A stretch of 64,000 nt of DNA, from assembly GCF_001404515.1 (NCBI RefSeq), contig NZ_CXWE01000002.1:434001-498000 (forward strand), written 5' to 3'. This DNA comes from Roseibium album (lineage in GTDB: Bacteria > Pseudomonadota > Alphaproteobacteria > Rhizobiales > Stappiaceae). Positions within the stretch are counted from its first letter, which is position 1. Every line of letters begins with the position of its first letter. This document shows positions 9,767 through 18,096 of the stretch, one piece after another. The notes beneath the pieces were generated by a model. That model was not told the DNA's origin. It did not search any database and was given only the letters and a program-made list of their open reading frames with translations. A program made the position numbers and the translations under genes.

Positions 9767-11001
9767 TCCGGTGAGAGCAGACAAAGGTGCTCGCCGGGCG
9801 CGATCGCCGACAACCTGCTGTCCGGCATCCGTGAATCGGATGTCCTGGGATCATGTGATTCACGCAGACGATCTTTCAGGGTCAGTATCCGGCCATAGGC
9901 CGCATCGATTTTCCGAACCAGAAGCGGATCATTTTCGGCTGCCTCAAGGAGAATCTTTGCAACCTTTTCAGGAATTCTCGGGTCAGGCCGCTTGTCGTTG
10001 GCAAAGAGCAGGATGTCGGTTTGTGCTTGAACAGCCCGTAAGACGGCCTCTTCCAGCGAGAAGTTCCATCTGATGGCATCCATCTGGATGTCATCTGAAA
10101 TGACAACGCCGTCAAACCCAAGATCGTTTCGCAGAACTTCCACCAGCGCTGTCTCTGAAAGAGACATGGGTACATCCTCATTGACACTTTCAATCGACCG
10201 GTTGATGACATGGGCTGTCATGATCAGGTCGACATTTGCATCGTCGATCAGTTGCCGAAAGGGTTCCAACTCGTCCGATGACCAGGTAGCCGTTACGTCG
10301 ACTGCGCCCTTGTGGCTGTCTCGTCGGCTCGAACCATGCCCAGGAAAGTGTTTCAACGCGGTCAGAACACCATGATGCCTGTGGGCAGAAACAAAAGCTG
10401 CTCCGTAGTCTGCAACGCGGTCCGGATCTGAGGAATAGGACCGTCCAAGCCGCCCGATAATCGGATTGCGTGGGTTGACATCAACATCGACGACGGGTCC
10501 GAGATTGAGCGTGAAACCCCAGTCTGCAAGTGCACTGGCAAGCGCTCCGTAGGTCTTTGCCGCTTCGGGCAGGTTCCCCCGACGCGCCATTCGTTTTGCA
10601 GCTGGTGTATGCGGAAAGCCGTGATGCCGCTTCAAACGCTGCACTTTCCCGCCTTCCTGGTCGATCGCAATCAAAGGCGGCAGATGGGTTTGCGCAGCTT
10701 CCTTCAGCTCCGCATTCATCCGCCGCACGCTCTGCCTGTTCTTCAAATTCCGCCCAAGATAGAGAACCCCGCCGATCTCGCCGCTTTCCATTTGCGCCCG
10801 GACCTGCTTGAAGCCCGCTCGATCGACCGTGTTTCCCAAAAACCCGACCAGAATCATCTGGCCGATCTTTTCCTGCAATGTAGCGGTTTCTTCAGCCCGG
10901 ACAACGTTCTCAACGGCTTCCGCTCGCGTTTCACCGGGACCGCTAACAATCAACAGAAACGAATAGACAATTGCTGCTAAAAATCGGTGTGGCACCCTCA
11001 T
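9760..11001 (-). CDS. Glycoside hydrolase family 3 beta-N-acetylhexosaminidase, NagZ-like, with signal peptide
   Basis: Family-3 glycosidase, probably removing N-acetylglucosamine from peptidoglycan fragments or chitooligosaccharides. The 413-residue protein has IAIDQEGGKVQRL, then LKHFPGHGSSRRDSHKG, which carries the histidine-aspartate general-acid pair of NagZ enzymes, and VVISDDIQMDAI with the catalytic aspartate. Unlike the cytoplasmic NagZ of enterobacteria it begins with a hydrophobic signal (VYSFLLIVSGPGETRAEA), so a periplasmic or exported role is likely. It converges on dctM. Confidence 0.85.
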   Translation of the reverse strand: MRVPHRFLAAIVYSFLLIVSGPGETRAEAVENVVRAEETATLQEKIGQMILVGFLGNTVDRAGFKQVRAQMESGEIGGVLYLGRNLKNRQSVRRMNAELKEAAQTHLPPLIAIDQEGGKVQRLKRHHGFPHTPAAKRMARRGNLPEAAKTYGALASALADWGFTLNLGPVVDVDVNPRNPIIGRLGRSYSSDPDRVADYGAAFVSAHRHHGVLTALKHFPGHGSSRRDSHKGAVDVTATWSSDELEPFRQLIDDANVDLIMTAHVINRSIESVNEDVPMSLSETALVEVLRNDLGFDGVVISDDIQMDAIRWNFSLEEAVLRAVQAQTDILLFANDKRPDPRIPEKVAKILLEAAENDPLLVRKIDAAYGRILTLKDRLRESHDPRTSDSRMPDSRLSAIAPGEHLCLLSPDQ

Positions 11002-11055
11002 TTGGCCCTCCGAGCTCTCGACGACACGCCTCAGGCAGTAAATAAGGCACGAACC

Positions 11056-11078
11056 TGTGATTTCACATGAAAATCACA
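11056..11078. promoter_or_regulatory. Inverted repeat upstream of nagZ-like gene and CMD-family gene
   Basis: TGTGATTT at 11056-11063 and AAATCACA at 11071-11078 form an 8-bp palindrome in the 315-bp divergent gap 11002-11316. The outer TGTGA/TCACA words resemble a CRP/FNR-type operator, although the spacing is wider than the classical site. The rest of this gap shows no credible gene. Confidence 0.35.
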
Positions 11079-11316
11079 TTGCTTCCATTCAGACCCGCAA
11101 AGCGGACGAACCGACCCTGGGACACAGCTTCAAAACAGAGCTGCCGCTTGATGTTTCGAGCGCGCCGAATACCACGCAGGATGCGTGAAAGGCGCAACGA
11201 TCAGGGATAACTCGATTTTGCGCGAGTAAGGTTAGCTCTGTTGACGCGCCGAGTGACGACAGGCTTTGTTCAACAACGTACAAACCAAGAATGTTGCGAT
11301 CAAGCTGAGGTAAGAG

Positions 11317-11703
11317 ATGGATCAGGATCTGTTCGAAAAGGGACTGGAACAACGAAAGGCAACGCTCGGAGCCGAGTATGTCGAGAACAACCTGGCCAAG
11401 GCGGACGAGTTTACCCGCCCCTTTCAGGAGGCCATGACCGCCTGGTGCTGGGGGTTCGGCTGGGGCGATGACGTGATTGACGCCAAGACCCGCTCCATGA
11501 TGAATCTCGCCATGATCGGCGCGCTCGGCAAGATGACCGAGTGGGAAATTCACTGTCGCGGCGCAATCAACAACGGCGTCACCAGGGAGGAAATCCGCGC
11601 GATCATTCATGTGGTTGGAATCTACTGCGGCGTCCCGCAATCACTTGAGTGCTTCCGGGTCGCAAAGAAGGTGCTGGAGGAACAGGACCCGAACCGGAAG
11701 TGA
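11317..11703 (+). CDS. Carboxymuconolactone decarboxylase family protein
   Basis: 128-residue protein of the CMD/AhpD-like fold, related to 4-carboxymuconolactone decarboxylase (PcaC). Typical features are the TRSMMNLAMIGALGKM helix, the EIHCRGAINNGVTREEI segment with the conserved histidine and cysteine, and GVPQSLECFRVAKK. The family includes decarboxylases and uncharacterised small homologues; no beta-ketoadipate genes are nearby, so the substrate is unknown. The start is well placed after GAGGTAAGAG. It stands alone between the divergent glycosidase and the tungstate operon. Confidence 0.85.
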   Translation: MDQDLFEKGLEQRKATLGAEYVENNLAKADEFTRPFQEAMTAWCWGFGWGDDVIDAKTRSMMNLAMIGALGKMTEWEIHCRGAINNGVTREEIRAIIHVVGIYCGVPQSLECFRVAKKVLEEQDPNRK

Positions 11704-11737
11704 TTTTCCATGCCGATCCGGCGCGTGTCCGCTGCAA

Positions 11738-11802
11738 TTCCGGACCCGGGCCGGAAACGGCATCTTCAGGTGTTCAGATGTGACCCCGGTTCACGGCCGG
11801 GG
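11738..11802 (+). terminator. Two small GC hairpins between CMD gene and tup operon
   Basis: TTCCGG/CCGGAA at 11738-11756 and CCCCGG/CCGGGG at 11784-11802 form two successive stem-loops just after the CMD-family gene. Neither is followed by a clean T-run. They may end the upstream transcript. The remaining leader up to tupB (11969) shows no recognised molybdate or tungstate box. Confidence 0.35.
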
Positions 11803-11968
11803 AAGCATATTGGAGAGCGCGTTACGACAGCACGAAATACCAGAAACCGGCCAATTCACTGCACCTGTCCGGATTGCTGCGTTTTTTTCGCACCAAAACA
11901 TCAACAGTGAATTGGTTTTTTGTGCATTTTACGTTATTTTTTCCCAACAATCGGGAGGAAACGCAGAA

Positions 11969-12676
11969 ATGGACAGTTTCTGGAGCGTGCTGGGCGGGGC
12001 CTTTGCCCTTGTTTTCGCACTCGATCCGGATCTTTTGGAAATCATCGGCCTTTCCATGCGGGTCACGCTTACGGCTGTCCTGTTTGCCTGCCTGATCGGA
12101 CTGCCCCTTGGCGCGGCAGTCGGCGCCTTCCGATTTCCGGGGCGCACTTTGCTGGCGGTGATCCTGAATGCCCTCATGGGCTTGCCCCCCGTTGTGGTTG
12201 GCCTGGTCGTCTATCTTCTTCTTTCCGCGTCCGGACCGCTTGGCCCGCTCCGCCTGCTCTACACTCCAGGCGCAATGATAATTGCCCAGATGATTATCGT
12301 GATGCCGATCGTCGCCGCCCTCACCCGTCAGGTTGTCGAGGACATTGATCGTGAATATGCAGAACAGTTCGCTTCGCTCGGTGTAGGCGCCCTGGACCGA
12401 CTGCTGTCGCTCCTGTGGGACGCCCGCTACAGCCTTTTGACAGTGACCCTGGCCGGCTTCGGCCGTGCTGTCGCCGAAGTCGGTGCCGTCCTTATCGTCG
12501 GCGGCAACATCAATCATGTCACCCGCGTGATGACCACGACAATCGCGCTGGAAACCTCCAAGGGGAACCTGCAGCTTGCACTCGCACTTGGTGTCATTCT
12601 CCTGTTGATCGCATTTTCCGTGAATGCATGTGTCATGGCCCTGAGGGCCTCTGCCGTGAGAGCTGCCTATGCGTGA
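11969..12676 (+). CDS. tupB: Tungstate ABC transporter permease TupB
   Basis: Inner-membrane permease of a high-affinity tungstate importer, 235 residues with about five helices. The EAA loop of binding-protein-dependent permeases is seen as EQFASLGVGALDRLLSLLW, and the region around AGFGRAVAEVGAVLIVGGN is characteristic of the Tup/Mod-like group. ATG 11969 follows GGGAGGAA. A longer frame from 11609 overlaps the CMD gene and is an artefact. It overlaps tupC by 8 nt. Confidence 0.88.
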   Translation: MDSFWSVLGGAFALVFALDPDLLEIIGLSMRVTLTAVLFACLIGLPLGAAVGAFRFPGRTLLAVILNALMGLPPVVVGLVVYLLLSASGPLGPLRLLYTPGAMIIAQMIIVMPIVAALTRQVVEDIDREYAEQFASLGVGALDRLLSLLWDARYSLLTVTLAGFGRAVAEVGAVLIVGGNINHVTRVMTTTIALETSKGNLQLALALGVILLLIAFSVNACVMALRASAVRAAYA

Positions 12677-13487
12677 CGCCATATTCGACATGCCCGCCGC
12701 TCCATCCGGCTATCGTCCGATTGCCAGGGATGAAATGCTCCTTGAAGCCAGCAACCTCGTCTTTGAAGCAGGTGGTCAACGGCTTTTGTGCGGCATCGAT
12801 GTCTCGATCCGTAAAGGCGCACGCACACTCGTCATGGGCCCCAATGGCGCTGGAAAAAGCTTGCTCCTGCGGCTGCTCCACGGGCTGCTCAAACCAGCGC
12901 AAGGCGATGTTCTCTGGCAGGGCTCACCCCTGACGAAACAGGCAATGCGCGCGCAGGCGATGGTGTTCCAGCGCCCGGTTCTGCTGCGCCGCTCCGTCCT
13001 CGCAAATCTGAAGTTCGCCCTCTCCGTACGCGGTCTGCGCGGCGCCGAACGCGCCGAAAAAATCGACATGGCGCTTACCGCTGCCGGACTGTCTCATCTC
13101 GCCAAACAACCGGCGCGCGTTCTGTCCGGCGGAGAGCAGCAACGTCTTGCGGTTGTCCGGGCGCTCGCCTGTGAACCGGACCTGCTGTTTCTGGACGAAC
13201 CCACGGCAAATCTCGACCCGGCATCCACGGCAGCTATCGAAACCCTCGTTCTGGAGGCAAATGCACGTGGCGTCACGATCGTGCTCGTCACCCATGATTC
13301 GGGACAGGCAAAACGACTGGGACAAGACGTCATCTTTCTCCAGGACGGCTGCGTCGCCGAAGCCGGCCCGGCCAGCCAGGTCCTCGGCGCGCCGCGGAGC
13401 GAACCTGCCCGTGCCTGGCAAGACGGGCGGCTTTATCTCGGAGCCAACACCAGATCCATCAACGACCGTTCCAGGAGGACCTTTTGA
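12669..13487 (+). CDS. tupC: Tungstate ABC transporter ATP-binding protein TupC
   Basis: 272-residue ATPase that powers tungstate uptake. Walker A GPNGAGKS is at about residues 57-64, the ABC signature is LSGGEQQRLAVVRALA, and Walker B is LLFLDEPTANLD followed by the switch histidine in LVTHDSGQAKRLG. It lies between tupB and tupA with overlapping ends, so the three are one translational unit. The binding-protein gene comes last here, rather than first as in the commonly described tupABC order. Confidence 0.88.
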   Translation: MRDAIFDMPAAPSGYRPIARDEMLLEASNLVFEAGGQRLLCGIDVSIRKGARTLVMGPNGAGKSLLLRLLHGLLKPAQGDVLWQGSPLTKQAMRAQAMVFQRPVLLRRSVLANLKFALSVRGLRGAERAEKIDMALTAAGLSHLAKQPARVLSGGEQQRLAVVRALACEPDLLFLDEPTANLDPASTAAIETLVLEANARGVTIVLVTHDSGQAKRLGQDVIFLQDGCVAEAGPASQVLGAPRSEPARAWQDGRLYLGANTRSINDRSRRTF

Positions 13488-14320
13488 ACAGACGCTTTTT
13501 CGCGGCAATCCTAGCAGCCGCCCTGATTGGGAGCGCAACCGTCCAGTCTGCGAGTGGGGAAGACAGGTTCATTGTCGTCCAGTCAACAACCTCAACCCAG
13601 AATTCCGGTCTGTTCGACGAAATCCTGCCGGAATTCCAGGAAAAGAGCGGAATTGAAGTCCGGGTCGTCGCCGTGGGAACCGGTCAGGCAATCAGGAATG
13701 CAGCCAACGGGGATGGTGATGTTCTCCTGGTGCACTCCAAACCGTCGGAAGAAAAATTCGTTGCCGACGGCCTGGGCGTGTCCCGTGCAGATGTGATGTA
13801 CAACGATTTCGTTATAGTCGGCCCCGATGCGGACCCGGCCGGCATTGCTGGTGGACGGGACGTTATCGCAGCGCTGAAGGCAATTGCGAAAGGCGCGGCA
13901 CCGTTTGCATCACGAGGTGACGACAGCGGCACGCACAAGGCGGAACTTCGCCTCTGGAAAGCAGCAGACATCGACGCGGGAGCGGAGTCCGGCAGCTGGT
14001 ACCGCGAGACCGGTTCCGGAATGGGGGCTACACTGAACACCGGAATTGGCATGGATGCCTACATCATGACCGACCGCGCCACCTGGATCGCATTCGGCAA
14101 CAAGGGCAGCCACCAAATTCTGGTCGAAGGTGACCCCAGGATGTTCAATCAGTACGGCGTGATCCTCGTCAGCCCCAAAATCCATCCGCATGTGAAGGCG
14201 GAAATGGCACAGACCTTCATCGACTGGCTCTTGTCCAGGGAAGGCCAACAGGCGATCGCCGGCTACAAGGTCGACGGCCAGCAGCTGTTCTTTCCAAATG
14301 CGAATGACGGTTCGAGCTGA
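13484..14320 (+). CDS. tupA: Tungstate-binding periplasmic protein TupA
   Basis: Periplasmic receptor for tungstate, 278 residues with an N-terminal signal peptide ending near SASGED. The ligand-binding VQSTTSTQNSGLFDEILP segment and the central SRGDDSGTHKAELRLW are diagnostic of TupA, as opposed to the molybdate receptor ModA. The start is TTG 13484, preceded by AGGAGG and overlapping the tupC stop as TTGA. Tungstate uptake next to a formate dehydrogenase operon suggests that metal is supplied for its pterin cofactor. Confidence 0.92.
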   Translation: MNRRFFAAILAAALIGSATVQSASGEDRFIVVQSTTSTQNSGLFDEILPEFQEKSGIEVRVVAVGTGQAIRNAANGDGDVLLVHSKPSEEKFVADGLGVSRADVMYNDFVIVGPDADPAGIAGGRDVIAALKAIAKGAAPFASRGDDSGTHKAELRLWKAADIDAGAESGSWYRETGSGMGATLNTGIGMDAYIMTDRATWIAFGNKGSHQILVEGDPRMFNQYGVILVSPKIHPHVKAEMAQTFIDWLLSREGQQAIAGYKVDGQQLFFPNANDGSS

Positions 14321-14390
14321 GTTGCAGAAAGCAGGGACGGTGTGCCGGGGCAACAACAGTCTTTTTCGCTGATCGCCTGAAGCAGAAAAA

Positions 14391-14440
14391 CCGGGCCGGG
14401 TCACGACAGATCCATTCGGCGATCCGGCTCCGGGATGACG
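14391..14440. repeat. Interspersed repeat-like element, short copy
   Basis: After tupA, this segment reads CCGGGCCGGGTCACGACAG, then GATCCATTCGG, and ends CTCCGGGATGACG. It shares the GGATCCA/GATCCA core and CCGGGATGAC terminal words with the elements at 7383, 7570 and 48325 but is about half their length. No gene is seen in the 237-bp gap that holds it. Confidence 0.4.
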
Positions 14441-14557
14441 TTGCACATGGTTTGGCCTGTGCGCGGCCAGGTTCGCACACGAGACTGTTATCGAGCTGTG
14501 ATTGTTTGGAAACAAGAAGATACTGCATGGTGCTTTCCCAACATATTGGAGCGAAAC

Positions 14558-15115
14558 ATGCTGCACCGGCTCATTCCAGCGTTGCTGGCACTTGTTCTGG
14601 CAACTCCGTCAATGGCCGTTGTTCTTGGCGGTGAGATTGTCGACCAGCGTGGCAACGGTAGATTTGTCCTGCTGGACACGAACGTGCCCTTCGATGTCGG
14701 CGCCGACAATTTCAATACCGACAATCTTTATGCCTTCGACGAGGACCAGAACATTCTCCTCACGGAACCGATCCGCGTCGACTTCGGTGGTGACAATGGC
14801 GTCATCGCGCAAGGCGAGACTGTTGCAAGTCACTATGTCTTCTTCGACAGCCTGGCCGGTGTTCACTACGGATACGTCGATTTCGACGCGCCGGTATTGG
14901 GGATTGCAGCCTTTCAGGACACGATGGCAGCGACCGATTTTCTCGCAAACAACAGCGTGAACTACATAAGCACGGAACTGCGGGGACTTGAGCCGGGAGA
15001 CAGGGTATGGGTCGATGGGCAGGACCCGCATCGACTTTGGGTATTCTGGGCCGGCTCTTCACCTGGAGACTACATCCGGGTGTTCACCGAGAAATCCCTG
15101 GGCGCGATGATGTAG
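14558..15115 (+). CDS. Small exported protein of unknown function
   Basis: 185-residue protein with a clear signal peptide (LIPALLALVLATPSMA) at the N-terminus when started at ATG 14558, behind TTGGAGCG. The mature part is acidic, rich in Asp, Phe and Val, and probably all-beta, with phrases such as GRFVLLDTNVPFDVGADNF and VDFDAPVLGIAAFQDT. I do not recognise the family. It stands alone between the tungstate operon and the converging formate dehydrogenase operon. The frame extends further upstream but without a ribosome site. Confidence 0.7.
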   Translation: MLHRLIPALLALVLATPSMAVVLGGEIVDQRGNGRFVLLDTNVPFDVGADNFNTDNLYAFDEDQNILLTEPIRVDFGGDNGVIAQGETVASHYVFFDSLAGVHYGYVDFDAPVLGIAAFQDTMAATDFLANNSVNYISTELRGLEPGDRVWVDGQDPHRLWVFWAGSSPGDYIRVFTEKSLGAMM

Positions 15116-15216
15116 GCGCGGGTGCTGCTGAAGTGCGCAATGCAACTTTTCGACAGGATTTCAAATCTGATATCACTCACCTCATGGCGGCTATTTCGGG
15201 GCCCCGTTTTGCCGTC

Positions 15217-15345
15217 TTACTCCCCAAGTCTCACCGACGAACTGGTTGCCTGTTCAGCACTGGAAAAGCCTGACCGTTCCAGGATCTGGTGGGCTCCTAT
15301 CGCGATCACCACGATAGCGGCAAAAGCCGCGAACATCGCCTTCAT
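15217..15345 (-). CDS. 42-residue membrane peptide at the end of the fdh operon
   Basis: A short frame starting at ATG 15345 overlaps the stop of the WD40-cytochrome gene as ATGA. It encodes a peptide beginning MKAMFAAFAAIVVIAIGAHQ and ending SSSVRLGE. It has one hydrophobic segment near the N-terminus and a polar tail. The 4-nt overlap is the same coupling used elsewhere in this operon, which is the main argument that it is translated. Small single-helix peptides often accompany membrane dehydrogenase or cytochrome complexes. Homology is unknown to me. Confidence 0.5.
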   Translation of the reverse strand: MKAMFAAFAAIVVIAIGAHQILERSGFSSAEQATSSSVRLGE

Positions 15346-16712
15346 TGTGTTTCTCCATTGGTTTCTTGTCCGGCCGTTGCCGCTTTCAGGTAGTCGACCA
15401 GGTCAATCCGGTCTTGCGGACGGGCGATGATCTGCATCGGCATTTTCGAACCGGGAATGAAATGATCCGGTCCGTCAAGAAACAGCTGATCAATGGTCTC
15501 TTCATTCCAGACAATATCAGATCCGGTGAGTGTTTCCGAGTAGGGATAGTCCGGCAGGGTTCCTGCCCGGCGGCCAAACACGGCGTGAAGCGTTGGACCG
15601 GCCTTGCGGCCTCCATCCGGGCTCAGTGCATGGCAGATGGAGCATTTGCGTGCAAACTGACGCTCACCATTGGTCATGTCTTCGGGTTTGCGCAGGAACT
15701 GGGGGGTCTCCTGCGCCATCGGATCGAACGCTCCCAAATCTTCGACCGGCCAGGAATAAACGATGTCCTCGATACCGCCGGCATGCAGCAATTCACCATC
15801 CTTCGAGAAGGCAAGCGCCCAGATCGGTCCCTTCAATGCCGCCTTGAAATCGGATTCGATGGACCAGGACTTCGTGTCGAATACGGTGATGTATCCATGT
15901 CCGTCACCTGTCGCCATCCTGCTACCGTCCGGACTGAGCGCCATTGCGAGGATCGGACGGCGCTCCAGAGTGAAGTCATGCAGCCGTTCACCGGTTTCAA
16001 TGTCAACGATGCGGGTCACGCCGTCCTGCGAGCCGTAGGCCACCCATGTCTCGTTGCTGTTGCCACCACCAAGCACCATCACGTTGATGCCGAAGCCGTT
16101 GCGTTCAATGACACGCACTTCACTCTTTTTGGCAAAATCCCAAAGCTTGATCGACCCGTCGACGGAAGCGGAGTAAAGCCAGGCGCCGTCGGCTGAAAAG
16201 GCGACCTTGTTTACACCCGCGTTGTGCCCGCTCAGGAATGTCGGCTCGCCTCCTTCCACCGGCCAAAGCCCGATCCGCGAATCCCAGCTTGCACTGGCGA
16301 TCGTCTTGCCATCAGGCGATATCGCCAGTCCCGTGACCTTGGCCGTATGGCCTTCCAGTCGTCTCCGCGAACCGTCGTCGAGACTCCACAGGATCAGATC
16401 ATTGTCGTCGCCGGCAGAAACGATATGTTTCTCGTCGACGAACCTGACGACCTTGACGGCTGCTGCATGGCCGTCGAACCAGCGCGGTTTCCGTCCTGCC
16501 CAGACCCCGACGGCATTGTCGAAGCTTGCTGTTGCAACGATGCCGTTTGTCGGCGACACGGAAATATCCATCACCGGACCGCCATGCCCTTTCAGGGTCT
16601 GGAACTCCGCTGCAGTTGCTGACGGTGCCAGGCTGAAGAAGGCAAGGCATGACAGATAGAGCGAGAAGCTCCACGCTCCTGTGGCAATTTTTCGGAAGCA
16701 GAAGGCCTTCAT
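15342..16712 (-). CDS. WD40-repeat protein fused to a C-terminal cytochrome c domain
   Basis: 456-residue exported protein with signal peptide SLAPSATAAEF. Residues about 40-330 hold WD40-type repeats (GHGGPVMDISVS, DGHAAAVKVVRFV, GHTAKVTGLAISPDG, SGHNAGVNKVAFSADG) that would form a beta-propeller. Residues about 345-450 form a class-I cytochrome c domain with the haem site CSICH and a distal methionine candidate in PGSKMPMQI. Located directly after fdhC, it is a plausible periplasmic electron carrier or docking partner for formate oxidation. That role is an inference. Confidence 0.85.
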   Translation of the reverse strand: MKAFCFRKIATGAWSFSLYLSCLAFFSLAPSATAAEFQTLKGHGGPVMDISVSPTNGIVATASFDNAVGVWAGRKPRWFDGHAAAVKVVRFVDEKHIVSAGDDNDLILWSLDDGSRRRLEGHTAKVTGLAISPDGKTIASASWDSRIGLWPVEGGEPTFLSGHNAGVNKVAFSADGAWLYSASVDGSIKLWDFAKKSEVRVIERNGFGINVMVLGGGNSNETWVAYGSQDGVTRIVDIETGERLHDFTLERRPILAMALSPDGSRMATGDGHGYITVFDTKSWSIESDFKAALKGPIWALAFSKDGELLHAGGIEDIVYSWPVEDLGAFDPMAQETPQFLRKPEDMTNGERQFARKCSICHALSPDGGRKAGPTLHAVFGRRAGTLPDYPYSETLTGSDIVWNEETIDQLFLDGPDHFIPGSKMPMQIIARPQDRIDLVDYLKAATAGQETNGETQ

Positions 16713-16724
16713 TGACTACCTGCC

Positions 16725-17945
16725 TTATTCAGCAGGAACCGTATTTTTGTCCGGCGCTTTCGAACTTCGCTGCGCCTCTTCGACTTCCTTGACCCACAGG
16801 CCATGGTGTTCACGAGCCCATTGAAGCTCGACTTCACCGGACCCCATGGCGTCGTAAGCCCCCTCCATGCCGACCGACCCGATATAGATATGGGCCAGGA
16901 TCATAGCAATCATGAGGAACGCAACGATCGAATGCCAAAGCTGCGCATATTGCATTTCCTCGTGCGGGGCGAGTTCGGTCGGCAGGGGTCCAAGTCCGAC
17001 CAGTTGCGGCAGACCCAGAGCATTCAGCTTCTCGAACGTGACAGCGAACATCGGGAATTCGAACGGAAACAGCAGCGAGATGCCGGAAGCGGAGATCGAC
17101 ACACCGAGCACGATCACTCCCCAGAACACCAGCTTCTGTCCGAAATTGAATTTCCGTGCGGGCGGATGCACGCCTTTTTTCAAGAGCCCGCCGCCTACGG
17201 CAATCCATTTAAGATCCGTCTTGTTCGGAATGTTGTGCGCCACCCACATGACAAAGACCATGACGAGGCCCAGCATAAAGGCCCAGGACACATTGTTGTG
17301 GACCCATTTGGAGGCGAACGCGACCGGACCGAACGCATCCTTGCCGATCAGCGGAATGATCGCGAATCGTCCAAACAGTGTGATCAGACCCGTGATGGCA
17401 AGCAGAATGAAGCTGCCGGCAAGCAACCAGTGCCCGAACCTTTCGATAGCCTTGAACCGCGTGATCGTATGGCCGGTTTTCTCCCCGTCGATCCGGATTC
17501 GGCCACGCAGGAGGAAAAACAGCACCAGGAAGACAAGCGTTCCCGCAAGGAGATAGGCGCCATAGGTCGCCAGCGGCCCCTTGCGCCAGGCAAGCCAGCG
17601 CATACCGCCGTCCTGCATCAGCACGGTTGCCTCCTTGCCACCGGAAGAAACAGTAATATCGGCCGATCCGTAACGCAGTGCCCGCCAGAGCTCCGGATCG
17701 GACGCGCCGCCCAGAGTGCCGAGTTGCGAGGAGATTCCAGCCGCGGAGTTCGGATCGCCGGTCTCATTGCGCCGGAACCCGGTATCGACCTTTTCGCCGC
17801 GTTGACGCTTCATGATGTCTTCGAGCGTCTGCGCTCCTCCGGTCGCGGAGCGGTCTACCGGTTGCTGACCTTGCGTCTGATCCTGAGCAATTCCCTGAAC
17901 CAGAAACGCAAACAGCAGAACCACAGCCAGAGCCAAACGTTTCAT
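16725..17945 (-). CDS. Formate dehydrogenase gamma subunit (cytochrome b556)
   Basis: Membrane subunit that takes electrons from the FdhA-FdhB pair through b-haems to quinone. ATG 17945 follows GAGGG and gives 406 residues: a signal peptide, about 100 periplasmic residues, then at least five membrane helices. Haem-ligand histidines are likely in FGHWLLAGSFI, WVHNNVSWAF and LWHSIVAFLMIAMILAHIY. The long periplasmic N-terminal region is characteristic of the FdoI/FdhC type found with Tat-exported enzymes. Downstream comes the WD40-cytochrome gene after only 12 bp. Confidence 0.9.
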   Translation of the reverse strand: MKRLALAVVLLFAFLVQGIAQDQTQGQQPVDRSATGGAQTLEDIMKRQRGEKVDTGFRRNETGDPNSAAGISSQLGTLGGASDPELWRALRYGSADITVSSGGKEATVLMQDGGMRWLAWRKGPLATYGAYLLAGTLVFLVLFFLLRGRIRIDGEKTGHTITRFKAIERFGHWLLAGSFILLAITGLITLFGRFAIIPLIGKDAFGPVAFASKWVHNNVSWAFMLGLVMVFVMWVAHNIPNKTDLKWIAVGGGLLKKGVHPPARKFNFGQKLVFWGVIVLGVSISASGISLLFPFEFPMFAVTFEKLNALGLPQLVGLGPLPTELAPHEEMQYAQLWHSIVAFLMIAMILAHIYIGSVGMEGAYDAMGSGEVELQWAREHHGLWVKEVEEAQRSSKAPDKNTVPAE

Positions 17946-17981
17946 GAAAGGACCCTCGAACAAATGCCGTTAAGGACAAAC

Positions 17982-18021
17982 GGGGCGGCTGGATACCAAT
18001 CGGATTGGTAAGCGCCGCCCC
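17982..18021. repeat. Hairpin between fdhB and fdhC (first of two)
   Basis: GGGGCGGC at 17982-17989 pairs with GCCGCCCC at 18014-18021. A second inner palindrome (ACCAATC with GATTGGT) lies in the loop. It lies within the leftward fdh operon in the 151-bp gap after fdhB. Without a T-run it is more likely an RNA stability or processing element than a full terminator. Confidence 0.55.
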
Positions 18022-18044
18022 AGCTCTTTGTCATTTTGAATTAC

Positions 18045-18094
18045 AACGGATCTGGCGATGCCGGGTTCACCCCGGCATCGCAGAATGATCCGTT
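18045..18094. repeat. Long nested hairpin between fdhB and fdhC (second of two)
   Basis: Outer arms AACGGATC (18045-18052) and GATCCGTT (18087-18094) enclose a perfect 11-bp stem, GCGATGCCGGG/CCCGGCATCGC (18055-18081). This very stable structure directly follows the fdhB stop on the transcribed strand. It probably separates the soluble-subunit message from the membrane-subunit message. Confidence 0.6.
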
Positions 18095-18096
18095 GG

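Noticed and set aside
11609..11968. N-terminal extension of TupB
   Set aside because: The extra 120 codons overlap the CMD-family gene and the intergenic hairpins; ATG 11969 has a strong ribosome site and begins directly with the permease sequence.
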